A stretch of 64,000 bases of DNA from Adiantum capillus-veneris (Eukaryota; Streptophyta; Polypodiopsida; Polypodiales; Pteridaceae). The notes beneath the pieces are model-generated. The model did no database searches. It saw nothing but the letters and a program-made list of their open reading frames with translations, and was not told where the DNA came from. Positions 11,775 through 23,697 of the stretch are shown piece after piece. The first letter of the stretch is position 1. Each line of letters starts with the position of its first letter. The DNA lies in assembly GCA_014529385.2 (NCBI GenBank), contig CM043960.1, positions 73,877,410 to 73,941,409 on the forward strand, written 5' to 3'. The translations under genes and the position numbers were made by a program.

Positions 11775-13100
11775 TTTCAGAACCTTGCTCTCTCACTAGG
11801 TCTGTGACTATCTTCTGAGCCCCTCTTTGTGGCTACCTCTCTTGCCCTCAAATGTATTGGCAGTTTGGATGCTTCTCAATAAATATATGACTCGGTTTTA
11901 TCTTTTGTCAAAAGGATGTCTATCTTACACATGTTGTCCTTTAATGATTGGGTCAAGATTCTGGCTACCTTGGACAAGGGCTCCAAAGATGGAGTGAATA
12001 TGATTTCCCAGTACATAGCCCAATTGCCTAAACATTCTATACAATATTAGCAATAACTTGCCTTATTTCCTTCTTTTGGAGCAAAATCATTTAACTTTTT
12101 GAAAAAATTGTGTGGGCTCAACCCATCTTTTATTAGTGCCCCTGTTGCCCTATCTATTCCTCAAATTGGTGGTATATTTTGCAGCGATAGTGCAGCTCTT
12201 GAAGTTGTCAAGGAACTCCACAACCATCTTTGCTCCCTAGGTGACTCTAACCTTTTAGAGATGGTACCCAAGGTATCCAAGGTTTTTCCTTTCCTTCCTC
12301 TTAGAGTGATTGAAATTGAATCCTTTGGTGTGGACCACCAGCTTTGGGCTCTACCTAACAAAGCTTTTTTGGCACCTATTCTTAGTGAAACTTGGATATA
12401 TCTGGCTAACCTCTCAACTACCACTATTGAGGATTGTAGACTCAAAATTCTGAAAGGAGGCTAGTTCTTAGACAAAGGAGAACTCATTAAAGATCCCTTC
12501 AATCTCAACTTGATAGACCACTCCAAGTGCTTCTCTTATATAGATCTATACATACGGACAAAAGGGAACATGGAGTTTGCTAAAAGTAATCCTGATTTCT
12601 ACACAAAATCCATCTGGAATGTTTTTTGACCTTATGTTAAATGTGCTTGTAAATTTCTTAACCCTAAAGCTTCATGCGAATCCAACATTATGTGGTTTGA
12701 CCATGCTATCGAGTTTATCCTCAATCATTTGGACCAGCTCTTTCCTGAAAAATCGGTGGACTCTCATATGTCTCTCATCTGCTCTTGGCTAGGTGGCTAG
12801 TCCAAACAATTAGTTATTGCTCAGATTTTCTCTCAACATTTTTCGTGGACTTATGCTAGGTATCCTCAAAGAATTGAAAGCTGATGAACCTGGGACATAT
12901 TTAACTACCTATGCAAATTACAAGGGTGTTAAGATTATCACCAGTCTTCTCAAGCCTTATATTGATGATGATGATTCCCCCTCACTGAAAAGACCCAACT
13001 CTCTTGCCACCCCTAATTCTTTCACTTCATTCTTGACACCCAGCTTCTGCTCTAATTTTACTAGAGGAAATGGGAAGAGGTAGGAACACCCCTATCAAGC
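11775..13100 (+). pseudogene. N-terminal region of a Penelope-like protein (relic)
   Basis: The + strand carries long quasi-open stretches in shifting frames: 11,850-12,050 (SFNDWVKILATLDKGSKDGV), 12,099-12,464 (one 121-codon open frame) and 12,479-12,790 (FNLNLIDHSKCFSYIDLY, then DHAIEFILNHLDQLFPE). They run in the same direction into the RT blocks from 13,120. I assign them to the same protein by position only; the sequence itself matches no domain I know. Confidence 0.5.
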
Positions 13101-13119
13101 ACCTTCTTGACTTATGATC

Positions 13120-15365
13120 AATTATGATTGTGTAGGTTGCTATTGGCCCTTGTGGAAGATTGTCTCTCACCAAAAAGACATCTGGCAAAAAATATATTTA
13201 GGAACATTGTCTTTTTCAAAATGTACTTCTGGATTGGGTACACCCTAAAACACTTTTTTGTGAATGTTTTAACTTATTGTTTGAAAACCATGAGATACTT
13301 GATAATGATAATGTTCTTATTGGTTGGAAATATCAACAACCTATTAAGAATGTGGTCTACAGTAATGATTTCTTACGACACAGCACTATGCCAGATTGTG
13401 ATTGTGATAAATTTCTCCCATACTGCAAATATTTTGATACTTATGGCTTACATGTCTGTACTTGTAATCTGGATCTCATTGAAAACACCACAATCTGAAA
13501 AATCATAGTTAAGGGACTTAATCATATACCCACTTTTCCTAGAAACCCATATCTTGCTTTAGCAACTTTGCTTAGTTGTTCAACTGACCTTGTCATTAAT
13601 CTTCAGCTGGAGAAGACGGTCCTACTGGACTTAGTTAAATTGGTTGAAAAATGCTTCTTTCAAAAGATCTCACATATACCATTTCAATGTTGTCTACTAA
13701 TAGCTCTTGGATTACAACACAACTAGTTGACAATTTTCAAAAAATTTCACACAACTGGTTTATTGTTGGACTTGATAAAAGCTCCAATTTTCCCACTCTT
13801 ATATGCAAAAACCTGGCTTGGAATGCAAACCACTCTAGGATTTCTAGCAAGGAATTTACGCCACTTAATACTTCCTCCTATGAAGTCACCTTATAATATT
13901 TCAAAAAATCTAGAAAGTATAGGGTATTCTATTCAAACTACCAAACTTCCTATACTTTTTCCCACCTATAAGTAAAACAAGCATAAATTTAGATGGATAT
14001 CTGATGCCTCGAATAGTATTTTTTCTAGCATTACCAAAGATATTACCCTTTGCCTTGACCTTATTCTTTCAGAATTTGAAAATGTCTATGCCTACAGAGA
14101 ATCTTCTCTAACTTTCTTCAAACTCAGTATAACACATTCTGGATGGTAAAAAATGCCACTGACGTTACTCTAAACCTCCCCAAATAAATTTTTTATCTCT
14201 TCACAAAACTAATATTACTTAGTGCTATGAGAATATACCTTTGGAAGTGAATTAGGACCTAAAGATGTTTTATATCAGATGATTAAGTTGGCCTTCAAGA
14301 ATGCTAGGATGAATGGCTTCTCTTACATATCACTCCCCGGAAAACCTAGATGGATTAAAAAATCACAATCTTCTCATCCACTTCACTTTGATGAGGTAAA
14401 ACTATTTAATAACATATCTTGGGTACTTGATAACTGTACAATTCTCTTCGGAGGACAATGCTTTAATCAAAGCTAGGAGATTCCCATGGGATTTTCATGC
14501 TCACCTATAATATGTAATATATACTTAGCCTTCTTTGAATACAAATGGTTTCTTAAAACCATGAGTGACAAAAGGGTGACAGCACGTATAGGTGGTACCA
14601 CTTTTTGCACCTTTTAGTGGTACCCTTTAAAAAAAGTGGGGACCGGTAAGATTTTTGCAAAAAAAATTAAAACTTGTCTGACTTTATAGTTTTAAATTCT
14701 ACATGGAAAAATATTTCCATTGATATTTAACATGCTAGTTTATTTTACAAGTAACACATGAAGATGGGGCTTGTAAAGTGCTACCAAAGGACTGTCAAAG
14801 ACACCAGTTTTTGGTACCACCAATACATGCTTTCACCCAAAAGTAATTATCATAAACTTTCACTTTTCAATCATACTTACAGATATATGGATGACTTATT
14901 AAGCCTCAACAATAGATTATTCTCGGATGAGATTAATCATGTCTATCCTAATTGCTTAAAAATTGAACCATCCTTTAAACATGGGTTTACTACACGAACA
15001 TGCTTTTTTTTGCCACTACTCACAGTTCCTTAACTTTTCAATTAGACTGCATAACCCGTGTGTAGGAAACTATGACCAAAAGTTCTCTTGGAAAAAGACA
15101 TGTTAGATATTCCACCAATTGGATTCCTAAAAAAGAACAACAACCAGCCACATAAAGCTGCTCATAGTACTTGTATCAGCCTCCTATACCTTAAAGTATA
15201 CTCCTTTTGTAACTTGGGAAGATATTAAGATACTTGTACATAAATTTTTCCTTAATGGATTCAAAAGAAAGGACATAATTAGCAAAATCACACAATCCTT
15301 TTCTCAAAACAATTGGCCAGGATTAGATTTCAACCACAATAACCTCATTTCTATGATTAGGTAGT
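13120..15365 (+). pseudogene. Penelope-like reverse transcriptase relic
   Basis: In order: CDCDKFLPYCKYF and IVKGLNHIPTFPRNPY (13,395-13,560), an RT1-like block FIVGLDKSSNFPTLICKN (13,760-13,815), KFRWISDASNSIFSSITK (13,985-14,040), NTFWMVKNATDVTLNLP (14,130-14,180), ILFGGQCFNQS then IPMGFSCSPIICNIYL (14,440-14,535), and RYMDDLLSLNN (14,880-14,915) with the catalytic DD, followed by VYPNCLKIEP. A last block near 15,230-15,300 (ILVHKFFLNGFKRKDIISK) fits the thumb. This block order and the LLSLNN ending are those of Penelope-like or related RTs, not of LTR or LINE elements. At least five frame changes, stops and a MITE insertion make it dead. No GIY-YIG nuclease domain is seen. Confidence 0.75.
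14591..14821. mobile_element. MITE-like insertion inside the RT relic
   Basis: A 231 bp segment bounded by inverted GGTGGTACCA and TGGTACCACC ends. It separates the RT block IPMGFSCSPIICNIYLAFFEYKW from RYMDDLL by roughly 230 bp more than the family spacing, so it is an insertion. A second GTGGTACC lies inside near 14,617. Target duplication is not clear. Superfamily unknown. Confidence 0.55.
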
Positions 15366-15435
15366 AGGCCCACTCACAATGGGCCTTCTATCGACCCATT
15401 GTGTATGGTGCATGGGACAAGGTGGGTACACAAAC

Positions 15436-16515
15436 ACACACACGCACACACACACACGCACACGCACACACACACACACACATGTATACTTATATAGCAG
15501 TTAGAATATTAATTTTTTTAAACTTCCTCACAAAGGTTACTATTTACCTTAGTCTAATTTCCTAAAATTATAGTATAGTTTATTTAGGGGGACATACCCC
15601 CGACATACCTCTCCCTGCTATCCTCACATGGGTACCCATCGCTATGTATATCATGCATAAAACTTTGGCTTCATTACTACCCTAACATTTCATGCCCCCA
15701 CTCTCTCTATCTCGCTTGACTGTACTACTATACACTGCAGCCTACCGTGTACACCTACATGCAATCTCTCTCCCTCTCAACCCCTAGTACGCGAGCACGA
15801 CAGGCCATGAGGCAGCTTGGGAACCTATAGCCGCTAAAGACTCAGATCATGGGGTGCCTTTCACGTTGAGAAAATCAAATGGTCTCTAAAAGGTGAGGGT
15901 GCTTTGAGCCCCTCACTTAGTCTGTGCGTATTCTTTCTTTGCATGTGTATTTCAAAGTGACGTGTGTGGGCTTTGATACTGTGCTGATATGGAGGTTGTT
16001 GAACTACCATCTCAAGTCGGTCCTACTACTAGTTTGGGTGATGTTTTGTTATTTGTGCAGTTATTGACTGGCTTTTAATTGTTTTTTGGGGAATATTATG
16101 CTGGGAATACATACTGTGCATGAACTCATTGATTGCAGGAAGTTTCTTTTGGATACTATGTCGCAACTGCATACCGTGCATGAGCTAGGATAGGTTATTT
16201 TTGCTATCCGAGCAGTTACCGAACTGGCTTTAACTGGGTTTTTTTTAATATTATACCGCGACTGCATACTGTGCATGAACCGAGTGTTTGTAGGAGAGTT
16301 GGTAAAAAATATGGCTTGCAGTATTTCATTTTCTTTTATAAAACTGGAGATGTTCATTGAGAGGATCAATCGCTTTGTAATCCATAAATTGATCATGCTG
16401 AGTACTTATGTTTTTTTGGCTTTTTCATGGTAGGACGTTGGTTCTTTCATTAATGTGGGTTATGACCCAAAAACAATTTGTAAACTTGTGTATTGCCTTA
16501 TGGTTGAGGCTTCAA
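15436..16515 (+). repeat. ~1.08 kb direct repeat, right copy
   Basis: Second copy of the repeat at 9,158-10,205, beginning about 70 bp after the last RT-like codon. It contains the same order of landmarks: (AC)n, ATACCTCTCCC, CATGCAATCTCTCTCCCTC, three diverged CATACTGTGCATGAAC units and the CCTTATGGTTGAG end. Its place right after the coding relic fits a 3' untranslated region. Confidence 0.8.
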
Positions 16516-17471
16516 GATATAATTTACGCACAGCTAAGGGGACTCATATCTAACATTTGACCCTTACTCTTGATATACCTCATGGCTTTAGGGCAAAAGA
16601 TAATTTTTTTGTCAAAAGAAAAATCAAATGAAAATTATAACACCAAAAAATAAAGCAATACCTTTTTTGTTGTTTGATCAATGGATCCGCATTTCAAAGT
16701 GCTTCCCCCTTCCTAGTTTGAGTTCTCTTGAATGACAATGAGACATCAAGGTTGTGTTATAAATGGGAAAAAAAAAAGTATCTTAAGCAAGGCCTTGTAA
16801 TCTGGCCCTATGTATGCATACACAGTCATTACATGGAAAAATTAATGTTGTGCGAGAGGCGGGTCTTAAGAAAGGTGCTTAAGGCATTTTTTGTCGAGGC
16901 TTACTTGTGCTTGAGTTAATGAGCACGTACCATGCAACAGATGTTGTAATTTTGCATCACTCTTTTTAATCATTGAGGGTTGAAATGGCTTCTTGACATG
17001 AACTTGGGTTTGAATTTTAGGACGCCATATCGATGTGTTGGATTGTGATTTCTGCCACTATGGTGTTGCCATTGAGTGGATTTTCATCATTTTGGTGTAA
17101 ATGGAAGTTTTGTGTTTCAAAATCCATACTTGTTGTGTCTCTTGTTGCGCAGTAATAGGTTTTTTGGGCACCCCACAATTGTTTATATCGGACTAATTGT
17201 GGTTTTGGGATCATAAATTATTGGAGTTGGCATAGAATTTGCAACTCGTATGGCGTTTGAGGTGACCATTGAATCTCATTGTGGACTTTGACTTGGCTGA
17301 GATAACCCTTGTAGTTTCATTTTTGGTACAATAAAATTTGCATCAATTTTGGGAGTATTCTTAGGTATCCAAATTTTGCGGTTAGAAAGTGTTTGTGGCT
17401 TTGGCGGTTGAACTATGGCCGGTTTCTTCTTTGGTACCCAAATTTTTGTATGTATCCATTTCGGCCTTCTT
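16516..17471. other. No recognisable feature
   Basis: Mixed AT-rich sequence with no sustained open frame, repeat or element terminus that I can identify. Confidence 0.5.
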
Positions 17472-17735
17472 GATTCTTCATTTACTGAGAAAGGTAACTA
17501 TGTCTCTAATCATGCATTGTGCCCAGCAATAGCCTGTGGTTCACTTCTATAGTTAGAGAGTAAATGAAGAATCTAAAAGAGTCTCTAACTATAGAAGTGA
17601 ACCATAGGCTATTGCTAGGCACAATGCATGATTAGAGACATAGTTACCTTTCTCAGTAAAAGGTGACTATGTCTCTAATCATGCATTGTGCCGAGCAATA
17701 GCCTGTGGTTCACTTCTATCGTTAGAGACTCTTTT
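17472..17735. repeat. Foldback repeat: three ~75 bp units, + - +
   Basis: The unit AACTATGTCTCTAATCATGC...TAGCCTGTGGTTCACTTC occurs at about 17,480-17,558, inverted at 17,578-17,660, and direct again at about 17,661-17,730. The first two form a nearly perfect ~80 bp hairpin, with a smaller inverted pair (ATTCTTCATTTACT and its complement at 17,558-17,571) nested in it. This is the shape of a foldback transposon or a rearranged MITE. It can also be transcribed as a long hairpin. Confidence 0.75.
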
Positions 17736-17968
17736 GGAGAGAAAATGGTTAACGATAGAGACATATGTATCTAGCTATTGACACCTCAAGAGGGCTCAAA
17801 TGAAGTATATAATCATGCTAGATTTAATATAAGGTAGAAAAAAACCATTATTTCTTTTCGACCCAGCTCATTTTGACCTATTTGATGTTACTAATGTGAT
17901 GTACAAGGTTGATTACCTGGTGACCTTGAAGTTACACCTCCAGTGAAAATGTCTATCATCACATACGT

Positions 17969-19569
17969 CGTAACATTTAATGGTCTAGTAACTTGTGTCT
18001 AGCGGAAAATAGCATGAACATAGTGATCATTCCATTAGAATAGCTTCCTAATGAGAATAACAAGAGTGCTTGGGTAGAGAGAGCAACAAAAAGTATAACA
18101 CCTAGTTAGATAGCATGAACACTACTTCAAAAGAAAGAGAAATTAAGCAATTGACAACTATTGAGGACCGGATTTGCATGGAGCCGGTCCCCCCTCCAAA
18201 AGGCTTTGTATTATGGTTTCTCCTATCAAGAGAGACATTTCACAATACAATTCTTTGTGTTCCTTCAATACTAGCTAGTGCATTGAAGATGGAAACTTCA
18301 TGCACTAAGCAAAACACTTATCAAACACAACATCAATTCCCTCACCATCTCATACCCAAGCCCTCACACACCTTCAAAGATGGTGAGAGCTAGCGGGGTA
18401 TGAGAGTAGATTGAGAGGAAGAAGGACTATTCTTACAAGAAAGATGTACATCTCCTCACATAATCACTCATATTAGCATAGCTTAGCTTAGTAGTTAGCA
18501 TGGTAGAGGAGATGAGCATGCATTGAAGCTTGCTCTTGGTTGGATTTGCATCACAAAGCAAAGAGTTGTTTATGTAGGCCTCCCTTCTCACAAACTTGGA
18601 GTAGGTGGTAAGCTTTCCATTCAAGCTTGAGAAGGAGAGAGAGTCTTCTTTGCTTCAAACATGAGATTGTGTGAGTGTGTGTGTGATAATGCCTTGCAAA
18701 AATCAGCCCCCCTCTCTCTCTTGGCCAACCTCTGTTGCTATTTGCTCATCCTCCCACCTCATTAGACCTCCCCAGGGCTAGCCAATGGAAATTAAGCAGC
18801 ATAAGTGGTCGTCTTTTGACATGTGTCCCCCTTTCCCCTTTTGTGAGAGATTTAGGTAATTAATTAATTCAATTAAACTCTCATTGGACCCCTTTGCCTC
18901 GTGGCCAATAGGAATCAGGCAAGCCACTGGGCTGTTGAATGTTCATTGGACCCCTTGGGAGACTGTCCCAGAGTCTTCTAGAGAGCTTAATTCTAATTGT
19001 TTCTTTTTATTAAGTGTTTTTAACTTAATTAAACTAGATTTACTCTAGCTGGATTCTCATTGGTCCACCTCTAAGGCCATCCAATAGGAACTGAGTACAC
19101 CTTGTGGGCATATGGGCTAAGGAGCTGACATGTGTCCCTCATTCCCTTTATGAAAGGGATCTTGTGTGTGTGTGTGTGTGTGTGTGTGTGAGTTTCTCTC
19201 TCATCTCCTACTTCTAGGGCTCACTCCCCCTTATGTATGGATGGTTGAAGTCTTTTGGGACCCACACAAAGCATCCAATTTCCCTAGGCTTTTGACCTTT
19301 GGCCAGAACCTTTGAATTTTGGAACCTTAGCATTTTGGAAGTCTTAATGGGCTGAACCTTAGGGTATTTTAAGCCCATTGGTGCACATTTGTCTTTTGCA
19401 TATGCCCCCCTTTTGGATCCGTATTTTCCCTCCTTTGGATCCCTACTGTGGCCAGTCTGCTAGCTTAACCAATATTCTAGCTTTTTCTCCCCTAGAACTT
19501 CCCCATATTCAATGATCAGTTTAATATGAGAAAATCATTTAGGAGAATTGGATATTGATTATTATGACA
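17969..19569 (-). repeat. 3' LTR of the chromovirus
   Basis: 1,601 bp, matching 25,250-26,844. The outer end reads CGTAACATTT where the other copy has TGTAACATTT, so the terminal dinucleotide is mutated here. It contains a (GT)n tract near 19,163-19,191 and an antisense 92-codon open frame also present in the partner LTR; that frame is shared by descent and not evidence for a gene. The inner end is followed by a pyrimidine-rich stretch that is the purine tract on the - strand. Confidence 0.92.
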
Positions 19570-19924
19570 TTACTTCTTTCTTGAAATGATACTCATCCTT
19601 GACTATGGGGTAGAGAAGATAAAGCATATGCATTAGTCCTTTTTCCTAGTTGGTAGAGGATCCCTATGTTACCCTACGACATCGTTCTAGAATGGATGAC
19701 TAGTCCATTTGGTGCTTGAGAGCCTAAGCTGCCACAAGCATGTCTACACATTAGTCCCATCAATCTTCCATAGTAGAGTGACAAGCTGTACTTGGTGTTT
19801 GGGAGACGTCGTCTCCGCAAACTTGATCTAAGCATGCATACTACAGAGTCTTATAAGACAAAAATTTTGTTCATTTTTAACATTTGTACATTTGCTTACT
19901 CTAGGGAAGCATTGTAAGCATTGA
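19570..19924 (-). other. 3' untranslated part and polypurine tract of the chromovirus
   Basis: On the - strand the sequence next to the LTR reads AAGAAAGAAGTAA, a purine tract suited to plus-strand priming. No coding signal is seen between it and the chromodomain region. Confidence 0.6.
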
Positions 19925-20520
19925 CAAGGTTTAGGTTATCCTTTAATTGTATGCCTTGCATCCATCTAGCATCTTCAAAAGGATAATTCTTAAACTTAAC
20001 AAGATATTGTCAGATAGTCTTACCGCCTCTTAGTACCTTGACTTTATGCTGGAGAATGGACACGGGCAGCAGCACCTCTTCTTGGTCCTTGATCTCCGGT
20101 GGGTCTTAAATAGTTGGTTCTTGAGGTGGCTCTCCTTTGTAAGGCTTTAGTAGGCTCACATGGAAAGCATTTTGTATGAGCCAATGGTTGGGAAACTTGA
20201 GTTGATACGCCATCTCATTGATTGGCCTAAGAATTTGGAAGGGACCATAGTACCTTTTTGCTAACTTAGAATAGTACTTCTAGTGTCCCATAGGATTCTT
20301 GCCCGTCGTGTCCCTTAATCGAGCCTTGGGAAATTTGAGTAAGACCCAATCATTTTGTTTAAAGGCTTGGTCTCTTCTGTGCTTGTCAGCATGAGTCTTT
20401 TGCCTTTGCTGTGAGATAGAAATAGCATCCTTAATCTTTTGATAAGATTCTTGTAGGTCTCGGCTATACTCATCTGCAGGCGAAGATCTTCCTATGTACC
20501 TTAAGTAGCAAGGGACTTTT
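19925..20520 (-). pseudogene. Integrase C-terminus and chromodomain
   Basis: Read on the - strand after a break at 20,521, the frame shows [44 protein letters not shown], then a chromodomain VKVLRGGKTI, a stop, QYLVKFKNYPFEDARWM. The aromatic residues of a chromodomain cage are partly kept (Y, W). The family uses this domain to target integration. At least two stops interrupt it. Confidence 0.8.
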
Positions 20521-21309
20521 TTATCTTCCCTTAGTTACCTCAAAAGGTGATTTTCCCGTGGAAGTATGTACAATGTTATTATAGGCATACTCCACTAAGG
20601 GTAAGTACTTCTCCCATTGAGATCTTTGATCTACTTCCGTTACATAGGCTTTTAGTAGATTGAGAATTGTTAGGTTATCTATTTCCCTTTGGCCATTCGT
20701 TTGTGGGTGATAGGCCAAAGATAATTTTATCCTTGTTCCTAAATTCTCAAAGAGACCCTTCCAGAAATTACTGGTCATTCTAGTATCTTTGTCCGACACT
20801 ATGGACATTGGCAAGCCATGGTACTTGAAGATTTGTGAAATGAAGAGGGTTGCCATTTGATGAGCTTTGATAGTCTTTTTGACAGGTATAAAATGAGCTT
20901 GTTTACTGAACCTATCTACTATCGTCCATATTCCCGTATTCCCATGGATAGACTTAGGCAATCCAAAGATAAAATCCATGGATATGCTCTCCCATGGTGA
21001 ATTAGGGATTGGCAAAGGTTGAAGCAATCCAGGTTGCTTTCCTCTATCAAACTTCGTCTTTTGGCATACCACACATTTAGAAACATACTCTTGTATGTTT
21101 TCTTTGATGGTAGGCCAATAGAAATATGTTTCAATCCCCTTCAGGGTAGATTGAATCCCTCTATGCCCTGCATAAGGAGGAGCATGATATTCATACATTA
21201 CTTTCTCATGTAGTGAGCTACTAATGCATAGTCTATTTCCGTAGACAAGATAACCATCTTGTAAAGTAAATGGTTCTTCTTTCTTCCCTAGTGCAAGGGC
21301 TGAAATCAC
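20521..21309 (-). pseudogene. Integrase domain of the chromovirus
   Basis: 262 open codons. An HHCC zinc-binding region (HAPPYAGHRG, then KCVVC) is followed by the catalytic core: D in SMDFIFGLP, D in VSDKDTRMTSNFW, and E in TNGQREIDNL, the DD(35)E arrangement. The enzyme would join the DNA copy to the host chromosome. The motif around the glutamate is usually DGQTE and is altered here. The frame ends at a break before the C-terminal domain. Confidence 0.92.
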
Positions 21310-21815
21310 ATATCTAAAATCGGGATAATAGCATACTCATCTATCATAGAAGATAGATCATTGTGAGTTGCTATGGAAACTGCATTCACTCTCGGCCTTC
21401 TTGAGAGTGCATCGGCTACTTGATTATGCTTGCCAGCAATGTGAGCAATATGAAAATCAAATTGCAAAAGAAAGTTTTCCCACCTCATTTTTTTGTCGAG
21501 GAGCTTGGTCTGTGTTATGAAGTACTTAAGACTTTGGTGATCCGTTAGCAGAATGAAAGGAGTCCCTAATAAATAGTGCTTCCATGAGTCTAAGGCATGT
21601 CGAACTACGAGGAGTTCCTTTTCATATATGCCTAGAGCTTGCTCAACACGGTCGAGCCTTCGACTTTCATAGCCTATGGTGTGCCCTTCTTGAAGAAAAA
21701 CAGCTCCAAGGCAATCACCACAAGCATCACATTGGACCTCAAATGGCTTTGAGAGATTCCCGTAGTGTAAGCACAGGTTGAGAGATAAGCTTTTCTTTAA
21801 GGTTTTCAAAAGCAT
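21306..21815 (-). pseudogene. RNase H domain of the chromovirus
   Basis: Contains FEVQCDACGDCLGAVFLQEG (first catalytic Asp), the middle block YEKELLVVRHALDSWKHYLLG, LLTDHQSLKYF and the terminal IAGKHNQVADALSRRP. This is the order of Ty3/gypsy RNase H, which removes the RNA strand during cDNA synthesis. The start is set by the open frame only; the join to the RT frame is broken between 21,815 and 21,969. Confidence 0.9.
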
Positions 21816-21968
21816 TATTCTACTTGGCAGACCATGTGTACCTTACATTTTTCTTTGTTAGGTCATGTAATGGTCCTTCTATTAGTGAGAACTTTTCTAT
21901 CAAGCATCTATAGTACGGACACACACACCTATAAATCTTCTTAATTCATAAAGATTCCTTGGTTTAGG

Positions 21969-22710
21969 TTATCCTTTTATTACCTCTAACTTTGATGGAT
22001 CCATTTGGATGCCATCTTGAGAGATAATGTGACCTAAATACTGAATCTCTTGTAAGAAAAATTCACTTTTCTTTGGATTAACATAAAGTTTATTCTTTCT
22101 TAGAGCTTGAGATATTACCTGGAGGTGTTTCTTGTGCTCGTCTAATGAATTAGAGTAGATGATGATATCATCAAAGAACACTCCAGTAAAGGTTCGTGAG
22201 GCCTGAATAGATTCTCCATCAAGCGTTGAATGTGGTTGGTGCATTGGTCAAGCCAAAAGGCATGACAATGTATTTGTAAAGACCAAAAGTAGTGCGAAAT
22301 GTGGTCTTTACAATGTCTTGATCAACTATCCTTAGTTGATGATAGCCTCTTTTTAGATCAATCCTACTGAAGTAGGTGGATCCTTGTAGCTTATCAAATA
22401 GGTCTTCTACCCACAGAACAGGAAACCTATTCTTGATAGTGATCCTATTTAGTGGTCTATAGTCAACACACATTCGATGTGTGCCGTATTTCTTTTGCAC
22501 TAGTAGCACATGAGAACAAAATGGAGATGAGCTAGGCCTAACCATGCCCTTCTCAACTAACTCATGCACACATAATCTCCTCTTGTTGAGCTCGAGAAAC
22601 TCTATAAGGAGGTTTGTTAGGCAGTGAACTTCCTGGAAGAAGTTCAATTGCATGGGCATCATTGCCTCGTTTAGGAGGTAGCTTACAAGGGATGTTGTCA
22701 ATAAAGACAT
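21969..22710 (-). pseudogene. Reverse transcriptase domain of the chromovirus
   Basis: Two overlapping frames. The first (22,219-22,710) has GMVRPSSSPFCS, VLLVQKKYGTHRMCVDYRPLN, FSRIDLKRGYHQLRI and VMPFGLTNAPTTF. The second (21,969-22,244) has the catalytic FFDDIIIYS, then FLQEIQYLGHIISQDGI. Catalytic aspartates are intact, but a frameshift near 22,230 splits the domain. Confidence 0.92.
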
Positions 22711-22914
22711 CTTGAAACCCCTTGAGAAAATTGGATAACTCTAGTTTCTTTTGATTGTGTAATTTTCTTTTGCTAAAACATTAGGTTCATTTTGATAATC
22801 TTTAACAAAAATCATGTACATGGAAATAGAGCTCTTTATTGACTTGTTGAAAGCTTGTGTATGTACAATGGGTATATTGTTACCCATTTCCTTAGCATCT
22901 ATATACATATCTTT

Positions 22915-23697
22915 TCACCTGAACTTAAAGGAGATTCTCCTTTCAAGGAATTTAACATTGGCAGCCATGCGATCAAACCATGGTGCCCCTAGGATTACAT
23001 CCTCATGCTTGAGAGGAGAGATAAAGAAGTCCTCTTTGTCCACATAACTTTGGATATGGAGCCTCAATTTCCCGATTAAGGGAGTGATTGAAGCTTCTTG
23101 CCCCTTGAAAGCACCGTCGACGGGTAGGACATCTCCCATCTCGTAGGCTTGTATGCCTAGCTTGGTGGCCAACTCTATAGATATAAAATTGTGAGTAGAA
23201 CCAGGGTCAAAGAGAATAAAATCATCATGTTCTCTTACCTTTCCCCAAGCATGGCATAGAGGAGATTCTTTGTGGTGAATTTCCTTCTCTTGGATTTCGA
23301 CCAAGGTAGCTCTAGGAGGCTCATTGCAGGTGTTCTTTTGGGGACAAGCGCGGTACGCATGTCCTTGCTCACCGCACTTGAAACAACGGTTATCCTTGCG
23401 ATAATGCTCAAGCTCTTCAGGACAGAGTTTATTTTTACCTTTATAAACTCCCTTCTGTTTAGCTTTGTTGGCGTTGCCCTTAGGAGACTTTTGGACATTG
23501 TCCTTCCCCTTAGCCTCATTGGAACCCTTATTTTCTGTGGCCTTAGAATTTCTTTTAGCCCCCGTTTGGAAATTGATTCGAGAGGCCACCATAGTATGGT
23601 GTATAACTGCCGATATGGTCCGTGGCCTTTGGGAGTTGACATACTCCACCATTTCTTCAGTTAAGCTCGCACAAAATTGTTGCTTTTTTCTCTCCAA
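22915..23697 (-). pseudogene. Gag C-terminus, zinc knuckle and aspartic protease
   Basis: 260 codons. The N-terminal part ends the gag core; a basic linker leads to a canonical CX2CX4HX4C knuckle CFKCGEQGHAYRAC at about residues 104-117, and then a pepsin-like protease with LFDPGSTHNFIS (D-P-G-S where D-S-G-A is usual) and ILGAPW. The proline in the triad is unusual. The frame overlaps the gag core frame by 41 bp with a shift. Confidence 0.85.

Noticed and set aside
18115-18393. 92-codon open frame also present at 25,396-25,674
   Set aside because: Both copies lie antisense in the two LTRs of one element, so conservation is by duplication at insertion, not by selection.
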